Assembly: GCF_001426545.1 (NCBI RefSeq)
Contig: NZ_LMEZ01000005.1
Location: 278,902 to 342,901, forward strand
Source: Mycobacterium sp. Root135
GTDB lineage: Bacteria > Actinomycetota > Actinomycetes > Mycobacteriales > Mycobacteriaceae
Length of the DNA: 64,000 nucleotides
Direction of reading: 5' to 3'
Under the pieces are notes generated by a model, which had not been told where the DNA came from, searched no databases, and was given only the letters and a program-made list of their open reading frames with translations. Numbering within the stretch: position 1 is the first letter of the stretch; each line of letters begins with the position of its first letter. Made by a program: the position numbers and the translations under genes. Positions 42,796 through 50,478 of this stretch are shown piece by piece.

Positions 42796-42831
42796 CCCCG
42801 GATCCCTAGCAGGCAGGTGTTACTCACCGCA

Positions 42832-42870
42832 TTGTTCGACGATCATCGAAGTTTGACAATCATCGAACAA
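42832..42870. promoter_or_regulatory. candidate operator between the ArsR-like and MDR genes
   Basis: TTGTTCGA (42832-42839) is complementary to TCGAACAA (42863-42870). Within the interval, ATCATCGAA occurs twice (42842-42850 and 42859-42867), and TTCGACGATCATCGAA (42835-42850) is a near-palindrome. Position and symmetry suggest binding by the ArsR-like protein encoded just upstream. Confidence 0.5.
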
Positions 42871-42993
42871 GGGCGTTTCATGGAAATCGTTCTGCTGCGC
42901 CGGGGCCGTGCCCACCATCGGTCTGATCGTGCGTGCTCGGTGTAGCTCACGGCTGTCGTGGCCTTCGCCGCGTCCTTGAATCAGGGAGAGAAG

Positions 42994-43989
42994 TTGAGTC
43001 GGGTCGTTCGTTTCCACACCACCGGCGGGCCTGAGGTTCTTACCCTCGATGACGTCGATGTCGCGGAGCCGGGTCCGGGCGAGGTGCGGATCGAAACACG
43101 CGCGCTGGGCCTCAACCGTGCAGAGGTGATGTTCCGCACCGGCCAGTACGTGGTCGATCCGGTCTTCCCGTCCCTGATCGGTTACGAAGCCGCCGGTGTG
43201 ATCGACGCCGTCGGCCCCCAAGTGAGCGGCCTTGAGGTCGGCGACGCCGTAAGCGTCGTACCTGCCTTCGCAATGACGGACTACGGTATGCACGGCGAGG
43301 TCGTTTTGGCACCGGCACGTGCAGTGGTCAAACATGCAGCCGAGTTGTCGTGGGAAGCCGCCGCCGCTGCGTGGATGCAGTTCATCACTGCTTATGGGGG
43401 TCTGGTCGATCTCGCCGCCGTCGGTCAGGGTGACGTCGTATTGATCAATGCCGCGTCCTCCAGCGTCGGCTTGGCTGCCATCCAGGTCACCAAGATGATG
43501 GGTGGCCGTCCGATCGCATTGACTCGCACCAGTGCCAAGCGAGACAAGCTCCTGGAGTACGGAGCTGAGCGGGTGCTAGCCACCAGTGAGGACGACGTCG
43601 TGGCCGAAGTCGCCGAACTGACCAGCGGCGCCGGCGCACGTGTGATCTTCGACCCGGTCGGTGGACCCGATTTCGCGACCCTCACCGCAGCTGCCGCGAG
43701 CCAAGGGATCATCCTCCTCTACGGCGCCTTGAACTCTGATCCAACTCCCTTGCCGGTGATGGATGTCCTAGGCAAGCATCTGACCGTTCGAGGTTACGAA
43801 TTGTTCGAAATCACCAACGACGACGAGAAGCTCACGCGCGCGGTTGATTTCGTCAACGCTGGACTGGCCTCGGGTGAACTGTCGCCGGTCATCGACGCCC
43901 GCTTCGTCCTTGACGACATCGTGCAGGCATATCGGTATCTCGAGGCAGGCGGGCAAGTGGGCAAAGTGGTAGTCACCGTTACCCAGTAG
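42994..43989 (+). CDS. MDR-superfamily oxidoreductase (quinone reductase/zinc-independent)
   Basis: 331 residues from the TTG at 42994, which has GGGAGAG at good spacing; a GTG at 42958 adds 12 residues. The start SRVVRFHTTGGPEVLTLDDV, then LNRAEVMFRTGQY, LIGYEAAGVIDAVGP and the nucleotide-binding INAASSSVGLAAIQVTKMMG (about 145-165) define an MDR reductase without structural zinc Cys. It is probably NADPH-dependent and acts on quinones or enones. It is controlled by the preceding regulator and followed by a decayed nitroreductase end. Confidence 0.86.
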   Translation: MSRVVRFHTTGGPEVLTLDDVDVAEPGPGEVRIETRALGLNRAEVMFRTGQYVVDPVFPSLIGYEAAGVIDAVGPQVSGLEVGDAVSVVPAFAMTDYGMHGEVVLAPARAVVKHAAELSWEAAAAAWMQFITAYGGLVDLAAVGQGDVVLINAASSSVGLAAIQVTKMMGGRPIALTRTSAKRDKLLEYGAERVLATSEDDVVAEVAELTSGAGARVIFDPVGGPDFATLTAAAASQGIILLYGALNSDPTPLPVMDVLGKHLTVRGYELFEITNDDEKLTRAVDFVNAGLASGELSPVIDARFVLDDIVQAYRYLEAGGQVGKVVVTVTQ

Positions 43990-43990
43990 C

Positions 43991-44190
43991 GACGTCGTCC
44001 AAAACTTCGTCACTGACTGCGCGGGGTTTCACGGCGTCCCACAGACGGTGCTCGGCGCGTATGCCGACGTCGTCCGCAGCGAACTGGACGTCCTTGATGA
44101 CGACAAAGTGCTTTTCGGCATCTCCTTCGGCATTACCGACCCGGATGCGCGGGGAGACCGCGTTTGCATGCTCCCAAGGCACCAGATCCA
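43991..44190 (+). pseudogene. 3' remnant of a nitroreductase gene
   Basis: Starting right after the MDR stop, the frame reads TVLGAYADVVRSELDVLDDD and KVLFGISFGITDPDARGDRV. This matches the C-terminus of FMN nitroreductases, where LLFGISFGYPDPDAPANR is usual. The N-terminal two thirds, including the FMN-binding Arg motif, are absent, and no start codon fits. It is presumably what remains after deletion and fusion next to the MDR gene. Confidence 0.5.
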
Positions 44191-44193
44191 TCC

Positions 44194-44223
44194 GGTGGGA
44201 TCTGCGGGACCGCAGATCCCACC
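44194..44223. terminator. perfect 14-bp inverted repeat (terminator or operator)
   Basis: GGTGGGATCTGCGG (44194-44207) is followed by two bases and its exact complement (44210-44223). It is the strongest hairpin in the window. It lies after the nitroreductase remnant and 37 bp before the F420-reductase-like start. There is no U-tract, so it could end the MDR transcript or be a regulator site for the next gene. Confidence 0.55.
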
Positions 44224-44260
44224 ATCGTCCTCAAACACGAAGTACGAGAAGGAGTTTCAC

Positions 44261-45008
44261 ATGAGAGTCGGCATCGTAGGCGTCGGCCACATCGGTAAGA
44301 CACTCACCCTGAAGTTGAGCGCGGCCTGGCCACGAGGTCAAAGTGGCCAACTCACGCGGGCCGGAAACCATCGACGCCGATGTGCTCTCCACCGGCGCAC
44401 AAGCGGTGGCCGCCGAGGAGGCCGTCCAGGACGTCGATGTCATCATTCTCTCCATTCCGCTGAATCGGGTGCCCGATTTCGCAGGCGTCCTGGCCGCAGC
44501 ACCTGCTGACGCAGTCATCGTCGACACGTCGAACTACTACCTTGCGCGCGACGATCGCGTCGCTGCCATCGACTCGGGACAAGTCGAAAGCCACTGGGTT
44601 GCAGAGACAATCGGCCGACCCGTCGTGAAGGCCTGGAACAGCATCGGATCTGACTCGCTGGTCAGGAAGGGCGCGCCAGCCGGAACCCCGGGCCGCATTG
44701 CACTCCCCGTCGCCGCCGACGATGATGCCGCCCGCGCACTGGCTATGACCCTGGTCGAGGACACCGGCTTCGACGGATTCGACGCCGGACCCCTCGAAAA
44801 ATCCTGGCGCCAGCAACCAGGTGCGCCGTGCTACGGCACCGATCTCACCCGCGACGAATTGCCGGCCGCATTGGCCGCAGCCGAGGCCGCGCGCCTACCG
44901 GTGAGACGCGACCTGGCCGTGGCTGCCATCGCCGAACGAGTCGGTGACGGCAGCACCAATCCCGATGCCGACTACGGCGTCCGCCTCAGTCGTGCCCTCT
45001 ACATGTAG
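44261..45008 (+). pseudogene. NADPH:F420 oxidoreductase-like gene with early frameshift
   Basis: From the ATG at 44261 (AAGGAG upstream) the frame reads MRVGIVGVGHIGKTLTLKLS, a normal Rossmann start, then goes out of frame at GCGGCCTGGCC near 44327. One extra T explains it. Without the T the text continues AAGHEVKVANSRGPETIDAD as expected. The rest, in the frame from 44343, runs VDVIILSIPLNRVPDFAGVL, VVKAWNSIGSDSLVRKG and ends at 45008. The restored protein would be about 248 residues, of the F420-dependent NADP reductase/NAD(P)-binding family. A downstream internal start (GTG or ATG near 44343) would lack the nucleotide loop. Sequence error or a recent mutation. Confidence 0.72.
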
Positions 45009-45121
45009 TACGACGAGCCACGGCGCAACGATCCCGACCAGAGAGTCGCTTATGCACCATCCGCTGTCGCCGGGCGGGCCGCTGGGTTTGCGGCGTTCCT
45101 GAAAGGTCTAGCGTGGGCGCA

Positions 45122-45490
45122 ATGGGTTTGTTCAGCCACGAGGAGTTCCGCGACCCGGACGAGGGCGTTGCTGGCGGCGCTGGTGGTGGGTCCCTTGAGA
45201 GGGCTCGCGGTGCCGAGGTTGACGAATTCGGGTCAGATCATCCGGTGGTCGTTGGTCCGGGGTTACCGCCCGAGGATGGTTCTTGCGGTCAGTTCGCCGT
45301 CCAGTTTCACGTGTCGACGTCAATGCTCGTCGGGCTGAAGCGTATTGCCGATGTGCGCGGGGTCAGCGTGCCGGAGGTGTGCCGGCAGGTCGTCGGTGTG
45401 TTCGTCGCCCAGCAGGAAGGCGAATTGGGTGCGTTGCTCGCTGCTGAGGCCGAAGTGGCGGACTACCGGCCGAGTTTGGGTGGGGCCTAG
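45122..45490 (+). CDS. hypothetical protein with ribbon-helix-helix-like C-terminal part
   Basis: 122 residues from ATG 45122 (or 45113). The first 60 residues are Gly/Glu-rich and look disordered. From about residue 58, QFAVQFHVSTSMLVGLKRIA and DVRGVSVPEVCRQVVGVFVA give a strand, a helix, a turn and a second helix in the order of a CopG/Arc ribbon-helix-helix. That fold call is tentative. It could be a small DNA-binding or antitoxin-like protein; no toxin partner is adjacent. The following 297 bp hold the promoter of the PGRS-like gene. Confidence 0.4.
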   Translation: MGLFSHEEFRDPDEGVAGGAGGGSLERARGAEVDEFGSDHPVVVGPGLPPEDGSCGQFAVQFHVSTSMLVGLKRIADVRGVSVPEVCRQVVGVFVAQQEGELGALLAAEAEVADYRPSLGGA

Positions 45491-45746
45491 GCGCACCCTG
45501 CTCGGGGTGGATCACTCGGACAGTGTCGTCGGCCGCCACTCAGGTCGGCGTGGCTCCGAAACGCGCGGCACGCAGCTTCCACGGGAGTGGTCGTCGACTA
45601 CGTCGACGGGGTCCGCGGGCCACCCTTCGGACGGCGCCGATTGACGCTCGGGCCAATTTCCATGAACATCGGCGTACATCTTTCTAATTGTGATCGCAAC
45701 ATGTTTACTGTGTCCACGACCTGTGGGGTGTTCAGCTGGTAGCGCT

Positions 45747-45764
45747 CGAACTCAGGCGAGTTCG
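45747..45764. promoter_or_regulatory. inverted repeat upstream of the PGRS-like gene
   Basis: CGAACTC-AGGC-GAGTTCG, perfect 7-base arms, 24 bp before the GTG start. It resembles a LexA box (TCGAAC-N4-GTTCGA) but has an eight-base gap between CGAAC and GTTCG, so it is not a standard SOS site. It may be an operator or a 5' hairpin in the message. Confidence 0.4.
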
Positions 45765-45787
45765 GGATCTACCCTCGAGGGGTTTCA

Positions 45788-48442
45788 GTGGGCGCGCGAC
45801 GGCACGGATCGGCAGTTGTGGCAGAACGGACTTCGAGCAGAAGGGCTGCCAGTCGCAAATTCGTGGCGACGTCCGCGGGTCGGGTGGCCATCGCCGCTGC
45901 GTTCTCAGCCGGGATGTTGTCCACCGGGATCGGTGTCGGACTGGCGTTTGCCACACCTGACCCGTCCGGTGACGTGAGCGCGCAATGCGTGGGGGTGTGG
46001 TGCCCGGCGACGATCGCCGTTCCCACCAGCAGTCTGATCGGGGGCGGCGCGACCCCGACGGCGCTGCTCGCCGCTCGGCCGACACCGATCGTCAACCTCG
46101 TGTCCGTCTTCATCGGCAACGGCGCCGACGCCCCGGCTGACTGCGTCGGCAGCGCCTGCAACGGCGGGAGGGCCGGCATCTTCTTCGGCAACGGCGGCGC
46201 CGGCGCCAACGGCGGACGCGGCGGTGACGCCGGGCTGTTCGGCAACGGCGGCCGCGGCGGCAACGCGGAGACGTCCGGGCGCAACGGGGGCGACGGCGGA
46301 CGTGGCGGCGTCTTCATCGGCAGCGGCGGGGACGGCGGACGCGGTGCCGCGGGTGCACTCGGAACCACGGCCGAACTCGCAGGCAGCGGCGGCGGCGGCG
46401 GTGGCACGGGCAGCTCGGGTGGTCGGGGCGGCGCCGCGGGACTGTTTCTGGGCAACGGCGGCGCCGGCGGCAGTGGCGGCTCGGGTGGCGTAGGCGGCAA
46501 CGGGGCCGACGGCATCGAGGGTCAGGACGCGACGACTGCGGGAACGGACGGAACGGCGGCACAGCGCGGCGGCAACGGTGGTGCTGGAGGTGCCGGAGGA
46601 TCGGGCGGCTCGGGCGGCTCGTCCGGGCTGTTCGGTTCGGCGGGCCTGTCCGGAGCCCTGGGCGCCGGCGGGGCGGGTGGCAACGGCGGCCAGGGCGGCC
46701 AGGGCGGCAGCGGCGTCGGTGGTGTCGACGGCACTGCCGTCACCGCGGTCGGCGCGAGTGGCAACGACGGTCAGGCGGGCGGCCGGGGTGGCGCGGGCGG
46801 CGCGGGCGGCAACGCCGGGGCCGGCGGCACGGGCGGGAGCGTCGGGCTCGCCGGGATCAACGGCAATGGCGGCGATGGTGGCAACGGGTCCAACGGCGGC
46901 GAGGGCGGCGACGGCGCCGACGGTGCCGACGGCGACCCCGGCGAACCAGGCGTCGCAGCCGGGGAGAACGGACGAACAGGCGGCGCCGGACAGAACGGCG
47001 GCAAGGGCGGCGCCGGTGGCGCAGCGGGACTGGCCGGGGCCGGCGGAGCGAAGGGCACGGGCGGCAGGGGCGGCTCCGACGGCACGGCAGGCGCGGTGAA
47101 CGGAGTCCGCGGCGCTGGTGGCGACGGTGGCAATGGCGGCACCGGTGGCGTGGGCGGCACCGGCGCCCAAGGCGCGACGGGGACGACGGGATCCACGGGC
47201 ACGACACTCGCTCCGTCGGGCACCGGCGGCACCGGTCTGACCGGAGGCATGGGCGGCATGGGCGGTGCAGGCGGCAACGCCGGTGCAGCGGGCGAGGGGC
47301 TCACACCGGGAACGGCGGGCTCCAACGGCAACGGTGGAAGGGGTGGGAACGGCGGCACCGGAGGCACCGGCGGTGTCGGTGGCGCCGGCGCCAACGGTGA
47401 TAGTGGGGATACCGACGGCGACGTGGACGGACTCAACGGGATCGAAGGCGGCCAGGGCGGTACCGGGGGCACCGGAGGCGCTGCGGGTGTGGGCGGATTG
47501 ACCGGCACCGGTGGGTCTGGTGGTGTCGTCGGCCTGGGTGGCAGTCAGGGTGTCGGTGGCACGGGCGGTCGCGGCGGCACCGGCGGAACGGGTGGCGCCG
47601 GCGCTAGTAGCTTCATCCGGCCGGGCGACGGCGGCGACGGCGCCAACGGCGGACTGGGTGGTCAGGGCGGTGCAGGTCTGACCACCGGTGGTGCGGGCGC
47701 CAGTGGCGCTGACGGCAACGGCGGAGCAGGGGCGGACGGGTACGTCGTCTTTTCGGTCGATCCCAACGCGACGGGCGGTCCCGGTGGCAACGGTGGCTCG
47801 AGCCGAGGCGGAGTAGGCGGCGCCGGCGGATCCGGCGGCAGGGTCTCTAGCAGCGGAGGTAACGCCGTGGGGGGAGCCGGCGGGAGTGGCGGGTTCAGCG
47901 TCAACGGCGTTGGCGGTGTCGGCGGTATCGGCGGTGAATCAGTCGTCACCGGCGGGACGGGCAGTTCGACCGGCGGAATGGGCGGCACCGGCGGTGGCAG
48001 CGCTGCCGGCACCGGCGGCACGGGCGGCGCTGGCGGTGAGTCGTTCAACTATGGCGGGTTGGGCACGTCCAACGGCGGTAAGGGCGGTACCGGCGGCGCG
48101 AGCACCACTGGCGACGGGGGCGCCGGTGGTAGAGGCGGCGAAGCGAACATCAGCTCCTCATCCATCGGCCCAGCTACGGGCGGCACGGGCGGCGCGGGCG
48201 GAAACAGCGTGAACGGAAAGGGTGGCGTCGGCGGCGGCGGCGGCAATGCCCTGGACACCAGTCTGAGTTCCCCGGCACCACTCACGGGTGGCAAGGGCGG
48301 CGCGGGCGGCAACAGCCAGACCGGCACCGGTGGCAACGGGGGCAACGGCGGCTTCGCCGCCGGAGGGAACGGCAGCAAGAAGACCGGCGGCGCCGGTGGA
48401 CTGGGCGGGACCCCAGGCGGACAGACCGGGGTGGACGGCTGA
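45788..48442 (+). CDS. exported PGRS-like Gly/Asn-rich repeat protein without PE domain
   Basis: 884 residues from the GTG at 45788 (GAGGGG upstream). Residues 1-60 carry basic residues and then a hydrophobic stretch (RVAIAAAFSAGMLSTGIGVG), a long Sec-type signal or anchor. Residues 60-125 are a Cys-containing segment (CVGVWCPAT, DCVGSACNGG). From about residue 125 to the end the sequence is made of GGxGGxGG and NGGxGG units (GNGGAGG, GGTGGTGG), the PGRS pattern of mycobacterial PE_PGRS proteins. There is no PE domain with its PE motif and no ESX YxxxD/E signal at the N-terminus, so export differs from canonical PE_PGRS. It is expected to be surface exposed, possibly a glycine-rich polyproline-II-like bundle. 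Confidence 0.85.
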   Translation: MGARRHGSAVVAERTSSRRAASRKFVATSAGRVAIAAAFSAGMLSTGIGVGLAFATPDPSGDVSAQCVGVWCPATIAVPTSSLIGGGATPTALLAARPTPIVNLVSVFIGNGADAPADCVGSACNGGRAGIFFGNGGAGANGGRGGDAGLFGNGGRGGNAETSGRNGGDGGRGGVFIGSGGDGGRGAAGALGTTAELAGSGGGGGGTGSSGGRGGAAGLFLGNGGAGGSGGSGGVGGNGADGIEGQDATTAGTDGTAAQRGGNGGAGGAGGSGGSGGSSGLFGSAGLSGALGAGGAGGNGGQGGQGGSGVGGVDGTAVTAVGASGNDGQAGGRGGAGGAGGNAGAGGTGGSVGLAGINGNGGDGGNGSNGGEGGDGADGADGDPGEPGVAAGENGRTGGAGQNGGKGGAGGAAGLAGAGGAKGTGGRGGSDGTAGAVNGVRGAGGDGGNGGTGGVGGTGAQGATGTTGSTGTTLAPSGTGGTGLTGGMGGMGGAGGNAGAAGEGLTPGTAGSNGNGGRGGNGGTGGTGGVGGAGANGDSGDTDGDVDGLNGIEGGQGGTGGTGGAAGVGGLTGTGGSGGVVGLGGSQGVGGTGGRGGTGGTGGAGASSFIRPGDGGDGANGGLGGQGGAGLTTGGAGASGADGNGGAGADGYVVFSVDPNATGGPGGNGGSSRGGVGGAGGSGGRVSSSGGNAVGGAGGSGGFSVNGVGGVGGIGGESVVTGGTGSSTGGMGGTGGGSAAGTGGTGGAGGESFNYGGLGTSNGGKGGTGGASTTGDGGAGGRGGEANISSSSIGPATGGTGGAGGNSVNGKGGVGGGGGNALDTSLSSPAPLTGGKGGAGGNSQTGTGGNGGNGGFAAGGNGSKKTGGAGGLGGTPGGQTGVDG
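46150..48430 (+). repeat. degenerate GGN/GGC triplet-rich tandem coding repeats (PGRS)
   Basis: About 2.3 kb of imperfect 9-27-bp units built from GGC-GGN-AAC/ACC/GCC codons inside the PGRS-like gene. The sequence drifts between units, so it is not a CRISPR or simple satellite. It creates long proline/alanine-rich open frames on the other strand, which I regard as shadows. Confidence 0.8.
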
Positions 48443-48484
48443 GAGCAGGGACCAACGAATTATTTGCAACCTCACCCCGTGCCG

Positions 48485-48530
48485 TGTCTCGTTTGTAGAC
48501 ATTCGAGACGTCTCACGTCCTGTCTCACAC
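48485..48530 (+). repeat. TGTCTC repeat cluster, copy 1
   Basis: Contains TGTCTCGTTTGTAGA (48485-48499), identical to 49441-49455, and TGTCTCAC 36 bp further on (48521-48528), with an inverted GAGACGTCTC in between (48505-48514). It lies between the PGRS-like gene and the VOC gene. The function is unknown; a recombination site or regulator array is possible. Confidence 0.5.
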
Positions 48531-48580
48531 CGTGGGATCGGTTCGGCGCTTCTAGGGCCGCAGCTGCGACTGTGCGGGGA

Positions 48581-49039
48581 CTACTCAGCGGCCGTCGGTG
48601 CTGCAATGAACTCGAGTGTTCCGCCGTGCTGGTCGGACAGGTAGATGAAGGCCGTCCCGGCACGAGGACCATGGGTCGCGACCACTGGCGGTCCCGCGGG
48701 AACCCAGCCCGCCAAGGAGGCTGCTTCGATGGCCGCGTCCATGTCGATCACGTTGAGCGCGAGGTGGACCGAACCAACGTCGCAGGGTTCGGGACGGACG
48801 ATCATACGGTTCGGCGGCGAGAGATACTGCAGCAGTTCAACGGATTGCTCCCCGAGGCTGACTACCGCCACGTCGATGGTTGCCGAGTTGACTCCGGTGA
48901 CTCCTTCCGCGAGTTCGCCGTCGAGGTGGAACCGACGCTCAAGCGCGAAACCCAGCACGCCGACCCAGAAGGCCAGTGCGTCGTCCAGGTTGCGGACGGT
49001 GATACCGGTATGCGCGATACCCGTGAAGTTCTGTTCCAT
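48581..49039 (-). CDS. VOC-superfamily (glyoxalase/bleomycin-resistance-like) protein
   Basis: 152 residues from the ATG at 49039. The opening FTGIAHTGITVRNLDDALAF, then WVGVLGFALERRFHLDGELA and VRPEPCDVGSVHLALNVIDM show the paired beta-alpha-beta-beta-beta modules. His in AHTG and Glu in the C-terminal GGTLEFI give metal-binding positions. Glyoxalases, epimerases and extradiol dioxygenases share this fold; the substrate is unknown. The TGTCTC repeat clusters flank the gene on both sides. Confidence 0.83.
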   Translation of the reverse strand: MEQNFTGIAHTGITVRNLDDALAFWVGVLGFALERRFHLDGELAEGVTGVNSATIDVAVVSLGEQSVELLQYLSPPNRMIVRPEPCDVGSVHLALNVIDMDAAIEAASLAGWVPAGPPVVATHGPRAGTAFIYLSDQHGGTLEFIAAPTAAE

Positions 49040-49440
49040 GGATCTCAGCCTGCCATGCACGCGTACACGACATCGGGCACGATCGGGACGCTCACTTTAC
49101 TGGCGTAGTGACCGAGCGCTGCCGCAGTGTGTTTGCGGCTGCAGGAGATCTGCTCGGCATACGAGCCGGACTGCGGCTGCTGTCGGTGTGCGCTGATGTT
49201 TCTCCCTTCGAGGTGCGGCGTCGATGCCGCCTTGAACCGCTTGTTGGACACGAGCATCGGCTATGGCGTCAGCGGCCCCCGGTGACGAATCCCGGAGTGA
49301 AGTCTTTGCAAGAGCTTCCGAGTGCGACCCGTCTCGGTCGTGGTGTCGACTTTCGTCGACGATCAGGTCGGGGACCCGCCACAGCGGTCGCATTCAGCGC
49401 AGAACAGTCAGGCTCTGTGAAATTTGCACAACACGTGCAC

Positions 49441-49528
49441 TGTCTCGTTTGTAGAGAAAAGACACAGCCCTTGGTTAGCCACTCCCCCGCCGCCGAACCC
49501 CAGGTCGCGGTGTCTCATATCTTGTCTC
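49441..49528 (+). repeat. TGTCTC repeat cluster, copy 2
   Basis: TGTCTCGTTTGTAGA at 49441-49455, then TGTCTC at 49511 and TGTCTCAC at 49523. The 15-bp match to 48485-48499 is in direct orientation, so the two copies bracket about 950 bp containing the VOC gene. Confidence 0.5.
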
Positions 49529-49610
49529 ACGTTGCCCGCTGCGCATCCCGCTTCCCCGATCGAAGTGACGGCACACTGCGGACGCGCTGCCGGGCGAAAA
49601 CCTCACTGAA

Positions 49611-49657
49611 ATGTCCAATTGGACATCGTGTGGACATTTGAGTTGAGAATTGGACAT
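49611..49657. promoter_or_regulatory. GGACAT motif cluster with 16-bp perfect palindrome
   Basis: ATGTCCAATTGGACAT (49611-49626) is followed by TGGACAT (49631-49637) and TTGGACAT (49650-49657). A further ATGTCCAAT occurs near 49773. Clustered half-sites with a palindrome look like a binding array for a dimeric regulator. No gene starts immediately next to it. Confidence 0.4.
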
Positions 49658-49996
49658 CAAACTTGAGGCCACAAATCATGTACGTTCTCAAACTCTGCGG
49701 CCACTCGCGGACCGCTGAACTGCGATGACGCAGCCTGTCTCACAGCGTGTCCACCGCGTTTATCTCAAGTTCATGTCCAATGCGCAGCCGGTGTGAGCTG
49801 GGGGCGCGCCAGCGCCTCTGCATCTCCCAAATTGCACCCTCGCCAAACCAGAGCCATACGTCACGTGACGCCGCAAGCGAACACCCGCGACCGCCGCAGC
49901 CAACTCGCCCAACTCGTCGTGCCACACGACCGCAGCGCGCTAAGCGCAAGAGTCACATAGCCGGCGCGGCTGGCACGCCCCAGCCACAGCGACATG

Positions 49997-50386
49997 TCAA
50001 GCGGGCGGCGGGCGATAGCCCCCGGCAGAGCTTCGCAGCTGCGGAATGTCAGCAGGGCACAGGATGCCGACCGCATAGGACACCACGTAGTTGGCCGCCT
50101 GCTCGTCGTTAGGCAGGACGTCACGTTTGACATCACTCATCAACTGGCCATATCCCACACCATGATTGAGTTTTTCACAGATCCCGAAGCCGTAGCCGAT
50201 GGCATCGTTGTTCGGAAAGTCGAAGTGGCGCCGCACGATGACGTTGTACGTGTACTCCACCTCGGGGCCTGGAACGGCGGATGCTGGCGGTGCCGTCGCA
50301 GCAGACGCCGCAACGAGGCCGAGGCAGATCGCCGCGATGAGAGACCTGCGCAGTGCAGATACGCTTCCGGGAACTTGAGGCGACAT
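49997..50386 (-). CDS. exported DUF732-family protein
   Basis: 129 residues from the ATG at 50386, which has AGGAGA upstream; the longer frame overlapping the next gene is rejected. The signal peptide is RRSLIAAICLGLVAASAATA with cleavage likely after ASA. The mature domain has the DUF732 two-Cys pattern: GFGICEKLNHGVGYGQLMSD and YVVSYAVGILCPADIPQL, about 50 residues apart. DUF732 is abundant in mycobacterial exported proteins of unknown role. It is downstream of the MPT51 gene on the same strand (92 bp). Confidence 0.83.
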   Translation of the reverse strand: MSPQVPGSVSALRRSLIAAICLGLVAASAATAPPASAVPGPEVEYTYNVIVRRHFDFPNNDAIGYGFGICEKLNHGVGYGQLMSDVKRDVLPNDEQAANYVVSYAVGILCPADIPQLRSSAGGYRPPPA

Positions 50387-50478
50387 GACGGCACGTTCTC
50401 CTCTCGCTGACAAATCCACGGGGCTTTTCGCACAATGACATCCGCTGATCTGAAGGCCGCTCGGAGCTGTCACCTGGT

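Larger units (their letters stand above)
49040..49996. other. 957-bp non-coding, repeat-rich interval
   Basis: Open frames on both strands lack family motifs and codon bias. The interval holds the second TGTCTC repeat cluster (49441-49528), another TGTCTCAC at 49737-49744, and a cluster of GGACAT motifs including a 16-bp perfect palindrome (49611-49626). The composition is less GC-biased than in the neighbours, suggesting remnant or acquired DNA. Confidence 0.5.

Noticed and set aside
45747..45764. LexA/SOS box before the PGRS-like gene
   Set aside because: The half-sites are CGAAC and GTTCG but separated by eight bases instead of four; kept only as an inverted repeat.
45769..48378. Long Pro/Ala-rich open frames on the minus strand opposite the PGRS-like gene
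   Set aside because: They arise from the GGC/GCC-rich repeat read backwards; no start sites, no domain, and the plus-strand frame is continuous and has an export signal.
46150..48430. CRISPR-like regular repeats
   Set aside because: Units are coding, variable in length and degenerate; there are no constant repeats with unique spacers and no cas genes.
49108..49641. 177-codon plus-strand frame in the repeat-rich interval
   Set aside because: It runs through the TGTCTC repeats and GGACAT palindrome, has no family motif, and its composition is unlike the neighbouring genes.
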